Source: Myxococcales bacterium
GTDB lineage: Bacteria > Myxococcota_A > UBA796 > GCA-2862545
Direction of reading: 5' to 3'
Length of the DNA stretch: 64,000 bases
NCBI GenBank assembly: GCA_019634415.1
Contig: JAHQVJ010000054.1
Location: forward strand, 1-64,000
Below are positions 34,692-42,993 of this stretch, one piece after another. The translations under genes were made by a program, and so were the position numbers. Numbering within the stretch: the first letter of the stretch is position 1; each line of letters starts with the position of its first letter. Below the pieces are notes generated by a model, which had not been told where the DNA came from, ran no database searches, and saw only the letters and a list, made by a program, of their open reading frames with translations.

Positions 34692-35564
34692 ATGCGCGTG
34701 CTCGAGCTGTTCGCGGGGATCGGTGGGTGTGCCGTGGCGCTTGGGGATCGCGCCGCCGACATCGCGGCCATCGACCAGGACGAGGCCGCACACACCGTCT
34801 ACGTGCACAACCACACACACCCCGCACAGAGGCTGAACCTCGCCGGGGTGAAGCCCCCAGCGCTCGCGGCTCACGAGGCCGATCTGTGGTGGATGAGCCC
34901 GCCGTGTCAGCCCTTCACGGTGCGAGGGCGTCAGCGCGACGTGGACGATCCCCGCTGCGGAGCCCTCCTGAACGTGCTCCGATGCATCGATGCGGTGCGC
35001 CCTCGCTGGGTGGCGCTGGAGAACGTGCCGGGCTTCGCGGGCTCTCGGGCCCACGGTCGGCTGACGTCGATGCTGCGAGGGGCAGGCTACGGCTGGGTTC
35101 AGGCGGAGCTGTGCCCCTCCACCTGGGGTGTGCCCAACCGCCGACGTCGCTTCTACCTGCTCGCACGGCACGAGGGGCAGCCCGCTCCCTTCCCCCCGCC
35201 CGCGTCAGCGACGACCCCGCTGCGGGCCTTCCTCGACGATTCCGCGGATCCGGCCCTGGCGGTGTCCCAGGCGCTTCAGGAGCGCTACGCGAGCGCACTC
35301 GCCGTGGTGCGCGCCGACGATGCCACCGCGGTGGCGGAGTGCTTCACCTCCGCCTACGGACGCTCGCCGGTGTACGCAGGCTCCTACCTGCGGCAGTCCG
35401 GTGGACTCAGGCGGTTCTCGCCGACCGAGATCGTCCGGCTGCTCGGCTTCCCCCGCACGTTCGCCTGGCCCGCAGGGCTTGCTCTGGCCAAGCGCTACAA
35501 GCTCGCGGGCAACTCGCTGTCGGTGCACGCCGTGCGAGTGGTGCTCGCCCAGTGCGGCGGGTGA
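34692..35564 (+). CDS. DNMT2/TRDMT1-like tRNA (cytosine-5) methyltransferase
   Basis: 290 residues. C5-methyltransferase motifs: FAGIGGCAVALG (I), SPPCQPFTVRGRQ with catalytic Cys72 (IV), ENV at 110-112 (VI), NRRRRF at 149-154 (VIII), and GNSLSVHAVRVV (X). Features point to DNMT2 rather than a restriction-modification enzyme: PPCQPFT..GRQ.D..D.R, the CFTSAYG signature (Cys217) of the DNMT2 target region, and LRRFSPTEIVRLLGFP then KRYKLAGNSLSVH, which closely follow human TRDMT1. The short target-recognition region and absence of a restriction gene agree. Expected role: m5C38 in a tRNA anticodon loop. Confidence 0.87.
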   Translation: MRVLELFAGIGGCAVALGDRAADIAAIDQDEAAHTVYVHNHTHPAQRLNLAGVKPPALAAHEADLWWMSPPCQPFTVRGRQRDVDDPRCGALLNVLRCIDAVRPRWVALENVPGFAGSRAHGRLTSMLRGAGYGWVQAELCPSTWGVPNRRRRFYLLARHEGQPAPFPPPASATTPLRAFLDDSADPALAVSQALQERYASALAVVRADDATAVAECFTSAYGRSPVYAGSYLRQSGGLRRFSPTEIVRLLGFPRTFAWPAGLALAKRYKLAGNSLSVHAVRVVLAQCGG

Positions 35565-35599
35565 TCGAGGCCGATAGCACACCGCATCTGGAGGCCCCG

Positions 35600-37279
35600 A
35601 TGTCCTGGTGCCGGCTGTGGTTCGCCCTGGCCCTGCTGCTCGCCGCTCCCTCCCTCGCCGCTCCGGCGGCGCCCGACTGCTCCACGCCCCGCAAGGCCGC
35701 GGACTCCCTGTTCGACTGGCTGAGGCCCGACAGTCACGACCCCGCGAAGGCCTCTGCCTGCATGGAGGTGCCCGAGGGCGCCGACGGCGGCGCGCTGGCC
35801 GTGCAGCTCAAGCAGGTGCTGGACGCCCGAGGTCTGTACGTGCCCATCCCCTCGCTGCCCGACGACGCCGACTTCACCGACGAGGACGGGGCCGCGGTGG
35901 TGGTGCCGCTGCCCGACGAGCTACCCGTGCTCGCGCTGGTCCGCGGTGGCGACGGCCGCTGGCGCTACGCGCGAGACACCCTGGAGGCCGTGCCCGAGCT
36001 GTACGGCAGCACCTTCAGCGTGGTGAGCCTGTGGCTGCAGCAGTCGCTGCCCGAGCCCTTTCACCAGCGGATCGGGCCGTTGTATGGCTGGCAGTATCTG
36101 TACGGCACCGTGCTGGTACTGCTGGCCTGGCTGGTGGCGCTCATCACCCGGCGCCTGTTGCGCAACCGGGTGCGCCAGGTGCTCAAGCGCGCCAAGCTGC
36201 CCCTGTCGGACGCCGACTACAGCAAGACCAACGGTCCCGTGGTCGCGCTGGTGGTCTGCGGTCTGCTCTACCTGTGCCTGCCCGATCTACAGCTCCCCAT
36301 CGGGCTGTCCGCTCCGCTCACGCGCGTCGTGTGGGTGGCGATGTGGCTGGCGGGAGTCCTGCTCGTCCATCGCGGCATCTCGGTGGGGGCCGACGTGGCG
36401 CGGGGGTGGGCGGCGCAGACCGAGAGCAAGCTCGACGACCAGGCGATCCCGCTGCTGCGGCAGGCCGCTCAGGTACTGGTGCTCGTGGTGGGTGGACTGT
36501 ACGTGCTCGACGCCATGGGCTTCGACGTGTGGAAGCTCGCCGCGGGCCTCGGGATCGGCGGGCTCGCCTTCGCGCTGGCCGCCCAGGACACCGTCGCCAA
36601 CGTGTTCGGCTCCATCAACATCTTCCTCGATCGACCCTTCCAGATCGGCGACTGGATCAAGGTCGGCGACGTGGAGGGCGTGGTGGAGGAGGTCGGGTTC
36701 CGCTCCACCCGAGTCCGCACCTTCTACAACTCCGTGGTCACCGTCCCCAACAGCCAGCTCACCAACGCCAACGTCGACAACCTGGGCGTGCGCCCGCGCC
36801 GTCGGATCAAGATGACGCTGGGCCTGACCTACGACACCCCTCCCGACACGCTGGAAGCCTACGCCGAGGGAGTGCGCGCCATCCTCGCGGCCCATCCACT
36901 GGTGCAGCGCACCTACGAGGTGCACGTCTACAACCTGGGCGACTCCGCCGTGGAGATCCTGGTCTACTACCACGTGGTCACCGAGGGCTGGCACGAGGAG
37001 CTGGTCACGCGCTCCCAGAACCTGCTCGAGTTCATGCGCCTGGCTCAGGACATGGGCGTGTCCTTCGCCTTCCCGAGCACGAGCGTGTACCTGGAGTCAT
37101 CGCCGGAGCACCCGCTGCCGAGGCGGGAGGAGCGCCCGCTGCCGCAGCTCCGCGACGTGTTCGACAGCTTCGGGCCCGACGGCTCTCGGGCACGCCCCGA
37201 GGGGCCGGCCTTCGGGCGCTCCTGGTCGGTGAAGGGGCGCGAGACCGGAGATCGCGGCTCGGCATCCGACGGGGGCTAG
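35600..37279 (+). CDS. MscS-family mechanosensitive channel
   Basis: 559 residues. Signal peptide (WFALALLLAAPSLAAPA), a periplasmic domain of about 140 residues, then membrane helices at about 165-190, 210-240 and 245-270. The pore helix is AAGLGIGGLAFALAAQDTVAN (Gly/Ala-rich TM3), followed by the MscS beta domain FLDRPFQIGDWIKVGDVEGVVEEVGFRSTRVRT and VPNSQLTNANVDNL. It would release solutes under hypo-osmotic stress. ATG 35600 is chosen because a signal peptide follows at once; the frame upstream is a shadow of the methyltransferase. The LRR gene begins one base after its stop. Confidence 0.92.
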   Translation: MSWCRLWFALALLLAAPSLAAPAAPDCSTPRKAADSLFDWLRPDSHDPAKASACMEVPEGADGGALAVQLKQVLDARGLYVPIPSLPDDADFTDEDGAAVVVPLPDELPVLALVRGGDGRWRYARDTLEAVPELYGSTFSVVSLWLQQSLPEPFHQRIGPLYGWQYLYGTVLVLLAWLVALITRRLLRNRVRQVLKRAKLPLSDADYSKTNGPVVALVVCGLLYLCLPDLQLPIGLSAPLTRVVWVAMWLAGVLLVHRGISVGADVARGWAAQTESKLDDQAIPLLRQAAQVLVLVVGGLYVLDAMGFDVWKLAAGLGIGGLAFALAAQDTVANVFGSINIFLDRPFQIGDWIKVGDVEGVVEEVGFRSTRVRTFYNSVVTVPNSQLTNANVDNLGVRPRRRIKMTLGLTYDTPPDTLEAYAEGVRAILAAHPLVQRTYEVHVYNLGDSAVEILVYYHVVTEGWHEELVTRSQNLLEFMRLAQDMGVSFAFPSTSVYLESSPEHPLPRREERPLPQLRDVFDSFGPDGSRARPEGPAFGRSWSVKGRETGDRGSASDGG

Positions 37280-37280
37280 G

Positions 37281-39053
37281 GTGCTCGACGACGCAGACAC
37301 TCGAGCGCGATTCGTCACCCGCAAGGATCTCCGCTGGTTCTCTCCCACCGTCGGCCCGCGTCTCCGCCCCGTGGACTGGACGGACTGGCGGGTCCTCGCC
37401 GACTGGCTCGACGATCGTGGGGATCCGAGGGCGGATCTGCTACGAACCGAGGATCGCCTCGAGCATGGCGAGTCCGTCGACGTCGCAGGTCCACGGAGCG
37501 AGCGAGCCGTCTTCGACGCCCATCGACGTGGGGAAGCCGCGCTTCGGGCGGCGGGCCTTCCCGATCGAGTCACCGTGCACTGGCTGGGCGGGTTCGCCGT
37601 CGGGCTCACCGTGCGTGGCTCGGCGCAGGATGCGCTGGTCGCCCTCGACACCATCCACACGACGGTGGGCGCCCCTCTGTGTGCCCATCTGGCGTTCACG
37701 GGCCTGACAGCCCATCCCCCCCTGGGCCCCGAGGGAGCGCGCGAGCTGGCCAGATCCGACGCCACCGCCGAGCTGTCGGGCCTCGATCTACGCGGACAGC
37801 TCATCGGAGACGACGGTCTGGACGCCCTGAGCACGTCTCCCCACCTCACCCGCCTGCGCCACCTGAACCTGTCGGGCCACAACGATCTCTCGAAGCGGGC
37901 GCTCGGCATCCTCACTCGGTCGGACACGCTGTGCGGGCTCGAGACCCTGGGGCTGACGGCGGGCCCCATCCACGAGGACATCTCGGCGCTGTTCGAGCCC
38001 GGTGCACTCCCTCGCTTGCGGTCCCTGAGCCTGACCAACGCGGACCAGCTGTCCGGCCTCGCCGACGTCGACGCCTCGAAGCTGAGACGGCTGCTGTGGA
38101 CCGGGCAGAACGGCGTCGCCTTCTTGCAGCAGCTCCTCCACAACGACACGCTCCGCTCGCTCGGGGCCCTCGCCATGTTCGGACGGCTGAGCGATCACGC
38201 TGTCCAGGCGCTCGCGGCGTGTCCTCACCTCGTGGCGCTCGAGGAGCTGGATCTCGCCCTCGCGCGCGGCATCGGCCCGGCATCCGCCATCGCCATGGCC
38301 CAGTCCCCCACCCTCGCCGGACTTCGGCGCTTGGGATGGCATGGCGTCCCCATCGGCGACAAGGGCGTCACAGCCATCGCCGACGCGGAGCTTCCGAGCC
38401 TGGCCGAGCTGGACCTCGGGAACACGAGCCTCACCAAAGCGGGCGTCATGGCGCTCTGCCGCGGCCGAGACCGCCCCGCCCTGCGACGACTGCACCTCGC
38501 ACGCAACCGACTGGGGCCCGAGGCCATGGAGGTGTTGGCCGCCTCGCCCCTGCTCGCCTCCGTCCAGCAGCTCACGCTGTACATGAACCACATCGGCGAT
38601 CGCGGCACGAAGGCGCTGGCACAGTCCCCACACGTGGGGCGACTGCTGGAGCTGGACCTGTCCGTCAACCAGGTGGGGGTGCAGGGGATGCGGGCGCTCG
38701 GGCGCTCGGGCGCGCTCACGTCCCTGCGCCACCTCGTGATCAGGGGCGACCGCCGCGTCGAACGCCACGCCGGGATCCGCGGGCTGCACGCGCTGCTGAC
38801 CTCGTCCACGTTGCGCACGCTGCACCACCTGGAGCTTCGATCCTGCGGCTTCGACGATGGCGACGCGCGAGCCATCGAAGGACTCGAGCACCTCGGTCCG
38901 CCACTGCTGCGACTCGACCTGGCCCACAACCTGTTGGGTGCGGAGGGGCTACACATCCTCGACGATGCGCCAGCGCTCGACGACGTGGTGGTCGACGTTC
39001 GCCACAACCCGGGCGCGGAGGCGCTCCCCACCGCGGACAATCAACTCCGTTGA
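37281..39053 (+). CDS. Leucine-rich repeat protein with repeat-companion N-terminus
   Basis: 590 residues, no signal peptide. The N-terminal region DWTDWRVLADWLDDRGDPRADLLR matches the repeat-companion motif (W..YADWLEE.GDPR.E) common before repeat arrays in Myxococcota and Planctomycetes. From about 145 onward come RNase-inhibitor-type LRRs (LSGLDLRGQLIGDDGLDAL, LAELDLGNTSLTKAGVMAL, LLELDLSVNQVGVQGMRAL). It should be an intracellular binding scaffold. GTG start, one base after MscS. The last residues DNQLR and the stop are encoded by repeat copy 3, so the original C-terminus may have been replaced. Confidence 0.88.
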   Translation: MLDDADTRARFVTRKDLRWFSPTVGPRLRPVDWTDWRVLADWLDDRGDPRADLLRTEDRLEHGESVDVAGPRSERAVFDAHRRGEAALRAAGLPDRVTVHWLGGFAVGLTVRGSAQDALVALDTIHTTVGAPLCAHLAFTGLTAHPPLGPEGARELARSDATAELSGLDLRGQLIGDDGLDALSTSPHLTRLRHLNLSGHNDLSKRALGILTRSDTLCGLETLGLTAGPIHEDISALFEPGALPRLRSLSLTNADQLSGLADVDASKLRRLLWTGQNGVAFLQQLLHNDTLRSLGALAMFGRLSDHAVQALAACPHLVALEELDLALARGIGPASAIAMAQSPTLAGLRRLGWHGVPIGDKGVTAIADAELPSLAELDLGNTSLTKAGVMALCRGRDRPALRRLHLARNRLGPEAMEVLAASPLLASVQQLTLYMNHIGDRGTKALAQSPHVGRLLELDLSVNQVGVQGMRALGRSGALTSLRHLVIRGDRRVERHAGIRGLHALLTSSTLRTLHHLELRSCGFDDGDARAIEGLEHLGPPLLRLDLAHNLLGAEGLHILDDAPALDDVVVDVRHNPGAEALPTADNQLR

Positions 39054-39063
39054 TTGTCGCGAT
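39032..39063. repeat. Palindromic repeat, copy 3
   Basis: Same core as copies 1 and 2: GACAATCAA (39036-39044), loop CTCCG, TTGATTGTC (39050-39058) followed by GCGAT. The left outer arm reads CGCG with one extra G, so the outer stem has a bulge. It encodes DNQLR and the TGA of the LRR gene and lies between convergent genes. Confidence 0.8.
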
Positions 39064-39070
39064 GACAGGT

Positions 39071-39901
39071 CTACAACCCTAGCTTCCCAGTGACCTCGAC
39101 CGATCGACGCGCCGCCACCACGCCGCTCTCCAACCGCTTCTCCGGATCCGCAGCCGTCAGATCGCACACCAGGGCGCGCAGGGCGTCGGGCACCTCGCGG
39201 CCCGGATCCAGCCAGCGCTGCTGCCGCTTCAGATCCACCACCTCGCGGGGCGACAGCTTGTAGGGGAACGCCGGCTCGCCCGCCAGCAGCTCGTACAGCA
39301 GCTGCCCCGCTCCGTACACGTCCCACGCCTGCTCGGGGGTGCTGCGATCCCCCGTGGCCCACTCGGGCGGCATCGTGTGCAGCGAGCCCAGCCGCGAGCC
39401 CGGTGCCGACAGCCGACCGAGGCTCTGGTCGAGCGCCAGCCCGAAGTCCACCAGCACCGCGTGGCCCCCACGACCCAGGATCACGTTGGCCGGCTTCACG
39501 TCGCGGTGGGCGATCCCGCGCTCGTGCAGGTACCCCAGGGCCGACAGCAGCCCCCGCGCCACCCGGGCCACCAGCGTGGGCGAGGCGGGCCCCGTGCGCA
39601 CGAACCAGCTGCAGGAGCGCCCTCGCACCAGGTCCATCACCAGCCACGGGCGCGTCGGCCGCAGTGACACCTCGCGGATCGACACGATGTTCGGGTGCGT
39701 GAGGGACCGCAGGATCTGCGCCTCGCGGTGGAAGCGACGCGACACCTGCGGCTGCGCAGGCCCCAGCCCGTCCCGCAGCAACTTCACCGCCGCCTGCTCG
39801 GTGGTTCGCCGCCCCCGCCGACATCGATAGACCTCGGCCGCTCCGCCTCGTCCGAGGCGGGCCTCCACGACCCAGTCTCCGATTCGCTCCCCAGGCTCCA
39901 T
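39071..39901 (-). CDS. Hanks-type serine/threonine protein kinase
   Basis: 276 residues, a kinase domain only, without a membrane helix or sensor. Glycine loop LGRGGAAEVYRC (16-27), ATP-binding Lys40 (AAVKLL), Glu60 of helix C (FHREAQIL), catalytic loop HRDVKPAN with Asp134, DFG at 152-154, and the activation segment SLHTMPPEWATG in the APE position (PPE). All catalytic residues are present. Soluble cytoplasmic kinase; targets unknown. Convergent with the LRR gene across repeat copy 3. Confidence 0.92.
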   Translation of the reverse strand: MEPGERIGDWVVEARLGRGGAAEVYRCRRGRRTTEQAAVKLLRDGLGPAQPQVSRRFHREAQILRSLTHPNIVSIREVSLRPTRPWLVMDLVRGRSCSWFVRTGPASPTLVARVARGLLSALGYLHERGIAHRDVKPANVILGRGGHAVLVDFGLALDQSLGRLSAPGSRLGSLHTMPPEWATGDRSTPEQAWDVYGAGQLLYELLAGEPAFPYKLSPREVVDLKRQQRWLDPGREVPDALRALVCDLTAADPEKRLESGVVAARRSVEVTGKLGL

Positions 39902-39956
39902 GGGTGGTTCGCTAACGCTGCGGGACCGGCGCGTCAGGAGCGTGTAACGACAGCTG

Positions 39957-40955
39957 TTACCGCGCTGGCCGAACCCACTGGCCCACCCGGTCCATCACCC
40001 GCTTCAGATCCTGGGGCCGCAGCCACGCCGGATACAGCGCCAGCATCGCCCACGGAAAGATGCCCAGCTCCATGGTGAGCGCCAACAGCAGGTGGAACAC
40101 GCCCCCCGTCACGATCCACACCCAGTCCAGGTGCCACCGGTTGGCGAACGCACGCAGCCGACCCGGGCGATCCGGGGTGTTGCGGTAGTGGATCCACAGG
40201 AGCACCAGCGGGTAGCTGTCCTGGAACAGGATGGTGCCCGCCGTGCCCAGCTGCGTGAAGAAGAAGAACGGCTGATTCGCCAAGAAGGTGAAGTCGTAGC
40301 GGCCGATCGCCGGGTCCAGCAGGATGAAGTACAGCGCTGCGAAGTGGCCCATGGGGTACCAGTGCACCCCCGTCTTCTGCACGCCCGCCATGAAGTACAT
40401 GACCACCAGCTGCAAGATGATCAGGCGCCGCGCCCACGCCCCCACCAGCGCGCCGTCTCCCTCCCACTTCCCGGATCGGATCAGGGCATCCGCCGACCAG
40501 CACGCGCCTGCGGGGGCGAAGGTGAAGATCCACAGCACGTCCCGACACAGGGTGTCGATCCCGCGGTCGGCGGCGGGCAGGATGTGGGCGAACTGCGCCC
40601 ACGACAGCAACAGCACCAAGGCCGACGTGCGCGTGAACAGGCCACAGGTGAACATGAAGGCCGCCACCGTGGGGATGGCATGCAGCAGCTTCGCCGACTC
40701 CACGGTGCCCGGCAGCACACGGTAGACCAGCGGCGGCTTGGCTCGTGACAGCGCGTCCGACAGCCCGCCCACGTCCTGCGAGCCGAACAGCGCCACCACG
40801 AGATCCAACCGGAAGATCTCCATGAACTCCCACAGGATCACCAGGCCCAGACAGATCCGGACCAACGCCAAGCTCCGAGGGTGCTCCTGCACCGCCCAGT
40901 AGGTCACCCATCGATGCCACCGATCCGCCCAGCGCTGGGCCAAGGAGGTGCTCAT
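39957..40955 (-). CDS. HTTM-domain integral membrane protein (second copy)
   Basis: 332 residues with at least six hydrophobic helices. HTTM pattern: SLALVRICLGLVILWEFMEIF at the start, DRGIDTLCRDVLWIFTFAPAG in the middle, VVMYFMAGVQKTGVHWYPMG and YFILLDPAIGRYDF after it. Compare SKLGGAMWWDGTAIYYAI in the first HTTM protein at 7118-7996. The ATG at 40955 overlaps the companion stop (ATGA); the longer frame upstream is noise. Reaction unknown. Confidence 0.87.
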   Translation of the reverse strand: MSTSLAQRWADRWHRWVTYWAVQEHPRSLALVRICLGLVILWEFMEIFRLDLVVALFGSQDVGGLSDALSRAKPPLVYRVLPGTVESAKLLHAIPTVAAFMFTCGLFTRTSALVLLLSWAQFAHILPAADRGIDTLCRDVLWIFTFAPAGACWSADALIRSGKWEGDGALVGAWARRLIILQLVVMYFMAGVQKTGVHWYPMGHFAALYFILLDPAIGRYDFTFLANQPFFFFTQLGTAGTILFQDSYPLVLLWIHYRNTPDRPGRLRAFANRWHLDWVWIVTGGVFHLLLALTMELGIFPWAMLALYPAWLRPQDLKRVMDRVGQWVRPAR

Positions 40956-41602
40956 CGGAGGCGGTCGCGGTAGTGCACGCGAACGAGGCGGTACTCCCGC
41001 TCGTCGTCGGGCGGCTTCCAGGGGTAGGTAGACCTGCCGCGCTCCAGGCGGAACCGCACCTGATCGACGTCCTCGAACTCGGCGAAGGCGCGGCGTGCGA
41101 GCCACTTCGTGAGGTTGCGGTAGGCCGGTCGGGCCTTGTCCTTCTGCCCGTCCCAGATCCCGCGGATGCGCCGGTAGCGGATGTGATCGGCGTACCAGGT
41201 GCAGCAGGGATCCAGGCGCCGAGCGATCATGTGCCAGTCGGGCTGCCCCTCCCTCCTGACCTCGATCACCAGCCGATCCGGACGGGTGGTGGCCGAGGCG
41301 AACAAGCCCCACGCTTGGTTCGAGCCGGTGAAGCGGAACACCGGCTTGAACGGCGTCTTGAGCAGCTGGTGGAAGCGATGGGCAGCACCGGTCACGTCGA
41401 TGAGTCCCTGCTCGAGGGTGGCCTTCTCCACGTCGATGCCCACCGAGCCCAGCACGTCTTGCCACAGCACGATGTCTCGCTGACGCCACGGCTCGGCGAC
41501 CTGCTCCTCGCTGACGGCGGACGGAATGGGCAGCGCGTAGATGCCGTGGGCCACCAGGGCCAGGGCGATCAACCCTGCCCTCACGTGATCGCGCACCTGC
41601 AA
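40952..41602 (-). CDS. HTTM companion protein (second copy)
   Basis: 216 residues with one N-terminal hydrophobic helix (AGLIALALVAHGIYALPIP) and an outer domain containing QAWGLFASAT then RLVIEVRREGQPDW, WYADHIRYRRIRG and a basic C-terminus. The order and the W-x-(M/L)-F / IEV pattern echo the companion at 7972-8523. Start is TTG at 41602, four bases after GGAGG; GTG at 41596 is an alternative. Its stop is coupled to the HTTM start. Confidence 0.72.
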   Translation of the reverse strand: MQVRDHVRAGLIALALVAHGIYALPIPSAVSEEQVAEPWRQRDIVLWQDVLGSVGIDVEKATLEQGLIDVTGAAHRFHQLLKTPFKPVFRFTGSNQAWGLFASATTRPDRLVIEVRREGQPDWHMIARRLDPCCTWYADHIRYRRIRGIWDGQKDKARPAYRNLTKWLARRAFAEFEDVDQVRFRLERGRSTYPWKPPDDEREYRLVRVHYRDRLR

Positions 41603-41709
41603 GGAGCCTCCAGGGACGGGCCTGTGGGCGACAGCGCCCAGCTCCCCCGATCCGCGCGTAGGTTACCCCCCATCTCGGGGTTCGGTAAGGTCCACTGGGT
41701 GGAGGTGGT

Positions 41710-42993
41710 GTGCTGAGGGGGAGAGCGGCATCCCTGACGGGGCTGACGGTCCTGGTGCTCTGGCAGCTCGCTTGCGGCGGGTTGATCGGGTCCGAAGGCG
41801 ACATCGGGCTTCCGCTCCACCAGCGCCTCGGCGCACTGTGGGGAGAGATCCCCCTGGAGAAGGATCTCGACGAGAGTGCCGCCATGGCGGCCACGGCATT
41901 GGCGGACCGCGTGTCCGACGCCCGCTTCCCCGACGAGACCGCCCTGGACTGCGAGGCCCACGCCGAGCGCTTCACCTGGCTCGCGGCCCGTCACCCCTCA
42001 CCCTCGGTGCAGACCGCGTCGCTGTGGGCCATGGCGGGCTGCGAAGAGGCGCTGCACGCCCCGGACGCCCAGACCGTTGCTGCCGCCCACCTCCAGAGCG
42101 AGCACCGCGACCTGCTCGGTGGCGCGCTGGCCGTGTCGCGGCTGTACGTGGCCGAGCTCGACGAGCAGCACCCCGTGGTCCAAGGCCTGGTGGAGCTGGC
42201 CGTGGGCTACGGCGAGATGCCGGTGCGCATCGAGGCCGTCGAGGCCCTCGACGAGCGCACCTGGAGCCAGGAGCCCACCGTGTCGGTGGCGTTCTACGAC
42301 GCGCTGCTCGCCGACAACCTCCCCTCCCTCACCGCCACCGCCCTGCAGCGGCTGCAGTTCCGCGGCGCGGGGCTCACGGTGTCCGACAAGCCGCGCTTCC
42401 AGGCCGCCGCCATGGTGCTGGCGAGCGACATCGATCCGGGGATCCGCGGGTTCGCCGCCCTGGCGCTGGCGCGCCTGGATCCCCGCAACGAGGACGTGCG
42501 CGGCCGAGTGCTGTCCCTGCTCGACGATCGTCATCCCTACACCCGCTCCGCCGCCGCCGAGGCGCTGGCCGACATGGAGTACCTGCCCGCGGTCCACGAG
42601 CTCATCGAGCGAATCGACGATCAGGAGCGCAACGTCTGGCGCATGTTGCCGTTCACACGCCTCGACGGGGACCAGGACCGTATGCGCTTCGTGGGATCCC
42701 ATTTCGAGCGCGTCGACGACGCGTACCTGCGTGCGCTGGAGCGCCTGTCTTCGGAGATCGAGGACCCGTACCGGTACCGGGAGATCAACCTCCGCTACAA
42801 GCACCTCGACATCGTCGCAGCCACCCGCGACGCGAAGCGCTGGTACGTGGAGACCGGCTCCTACCTGCCGCGACGGGGGATCGACGACGAGGAGCCAGAC
42901 GCACAGGCCGAGGTCGACGGTTCGGAGGCCGTCGGGGTTGCTGATGACGAGGTCGCAGGGCAGGCTGCGACCGCAGGGGAGGATCTCCGGTGA
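41710..42993 (+). CDS. HEAT-repeat lipoprotein
   Basis: 427 residues. LTGLTVLVLWQLACGG gives a lipoprotein signal with Cys22. The body is helical with HEAT/PBS-like repeats (PSVQTASLWAMAGCEEAL, MPVRIEAVEALDE, PGIRGFAALALARLDPRNEDV, HPYTRSAAAEALADMEYLPAV), which form protein-binding scaffolds. The acidic C-terminus is low-complexity. GTG start. Its stop overlaps the ATG of... rather, precedes by overlap the pseudo-sulfatase start at 42990, so the two are translationally coupled and may act together at the inner or outer membrane. Confidence 0.82.
   Translation: MLRGRAASLTGLTVLVLWQLACGGLIGSEGDIGLPLHQRLGALWGEIPLEKDLDESAAMAATALADRVSDARFPDETALDCEAHAERFTWLAARHPSPSVQTASLWAMAGCEEALHAPDAQTVAAAHLQSEHRDLLGGALAVSRLYVAELDEQHPVVQGLVELAVGYGEMPVRIEAVEALDERTWSQEPTVSVAFYDALLADNLPSLTATALQRLQFRGAGLTVSDKPRFQAAAMVLASDIDPGIRGFAALALARLDPRNEDVRGRVLSLLDDRHPYTRSAAAEALADMEYLPAVHELIERIDDQERNVWRMLPFTRLDGDQDRMRFVGSHFERVDDAYLRALERLSSEIEDPYRYREINLRYKHLDIVAATRDAKRWYVETGSYLPRRGIDDEEPDAQAEVDGSEAVGVADDEVAGQAATAGEDLR

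Noticed and set aside
34692-35564. The C5-methyltransferase as part of a restriction-modification system
   Set aside because: No endonuclease is nearby, the target region is too short, and the CFT signature and C-terminal sequence point to DNMT2-type tRNA methylation.
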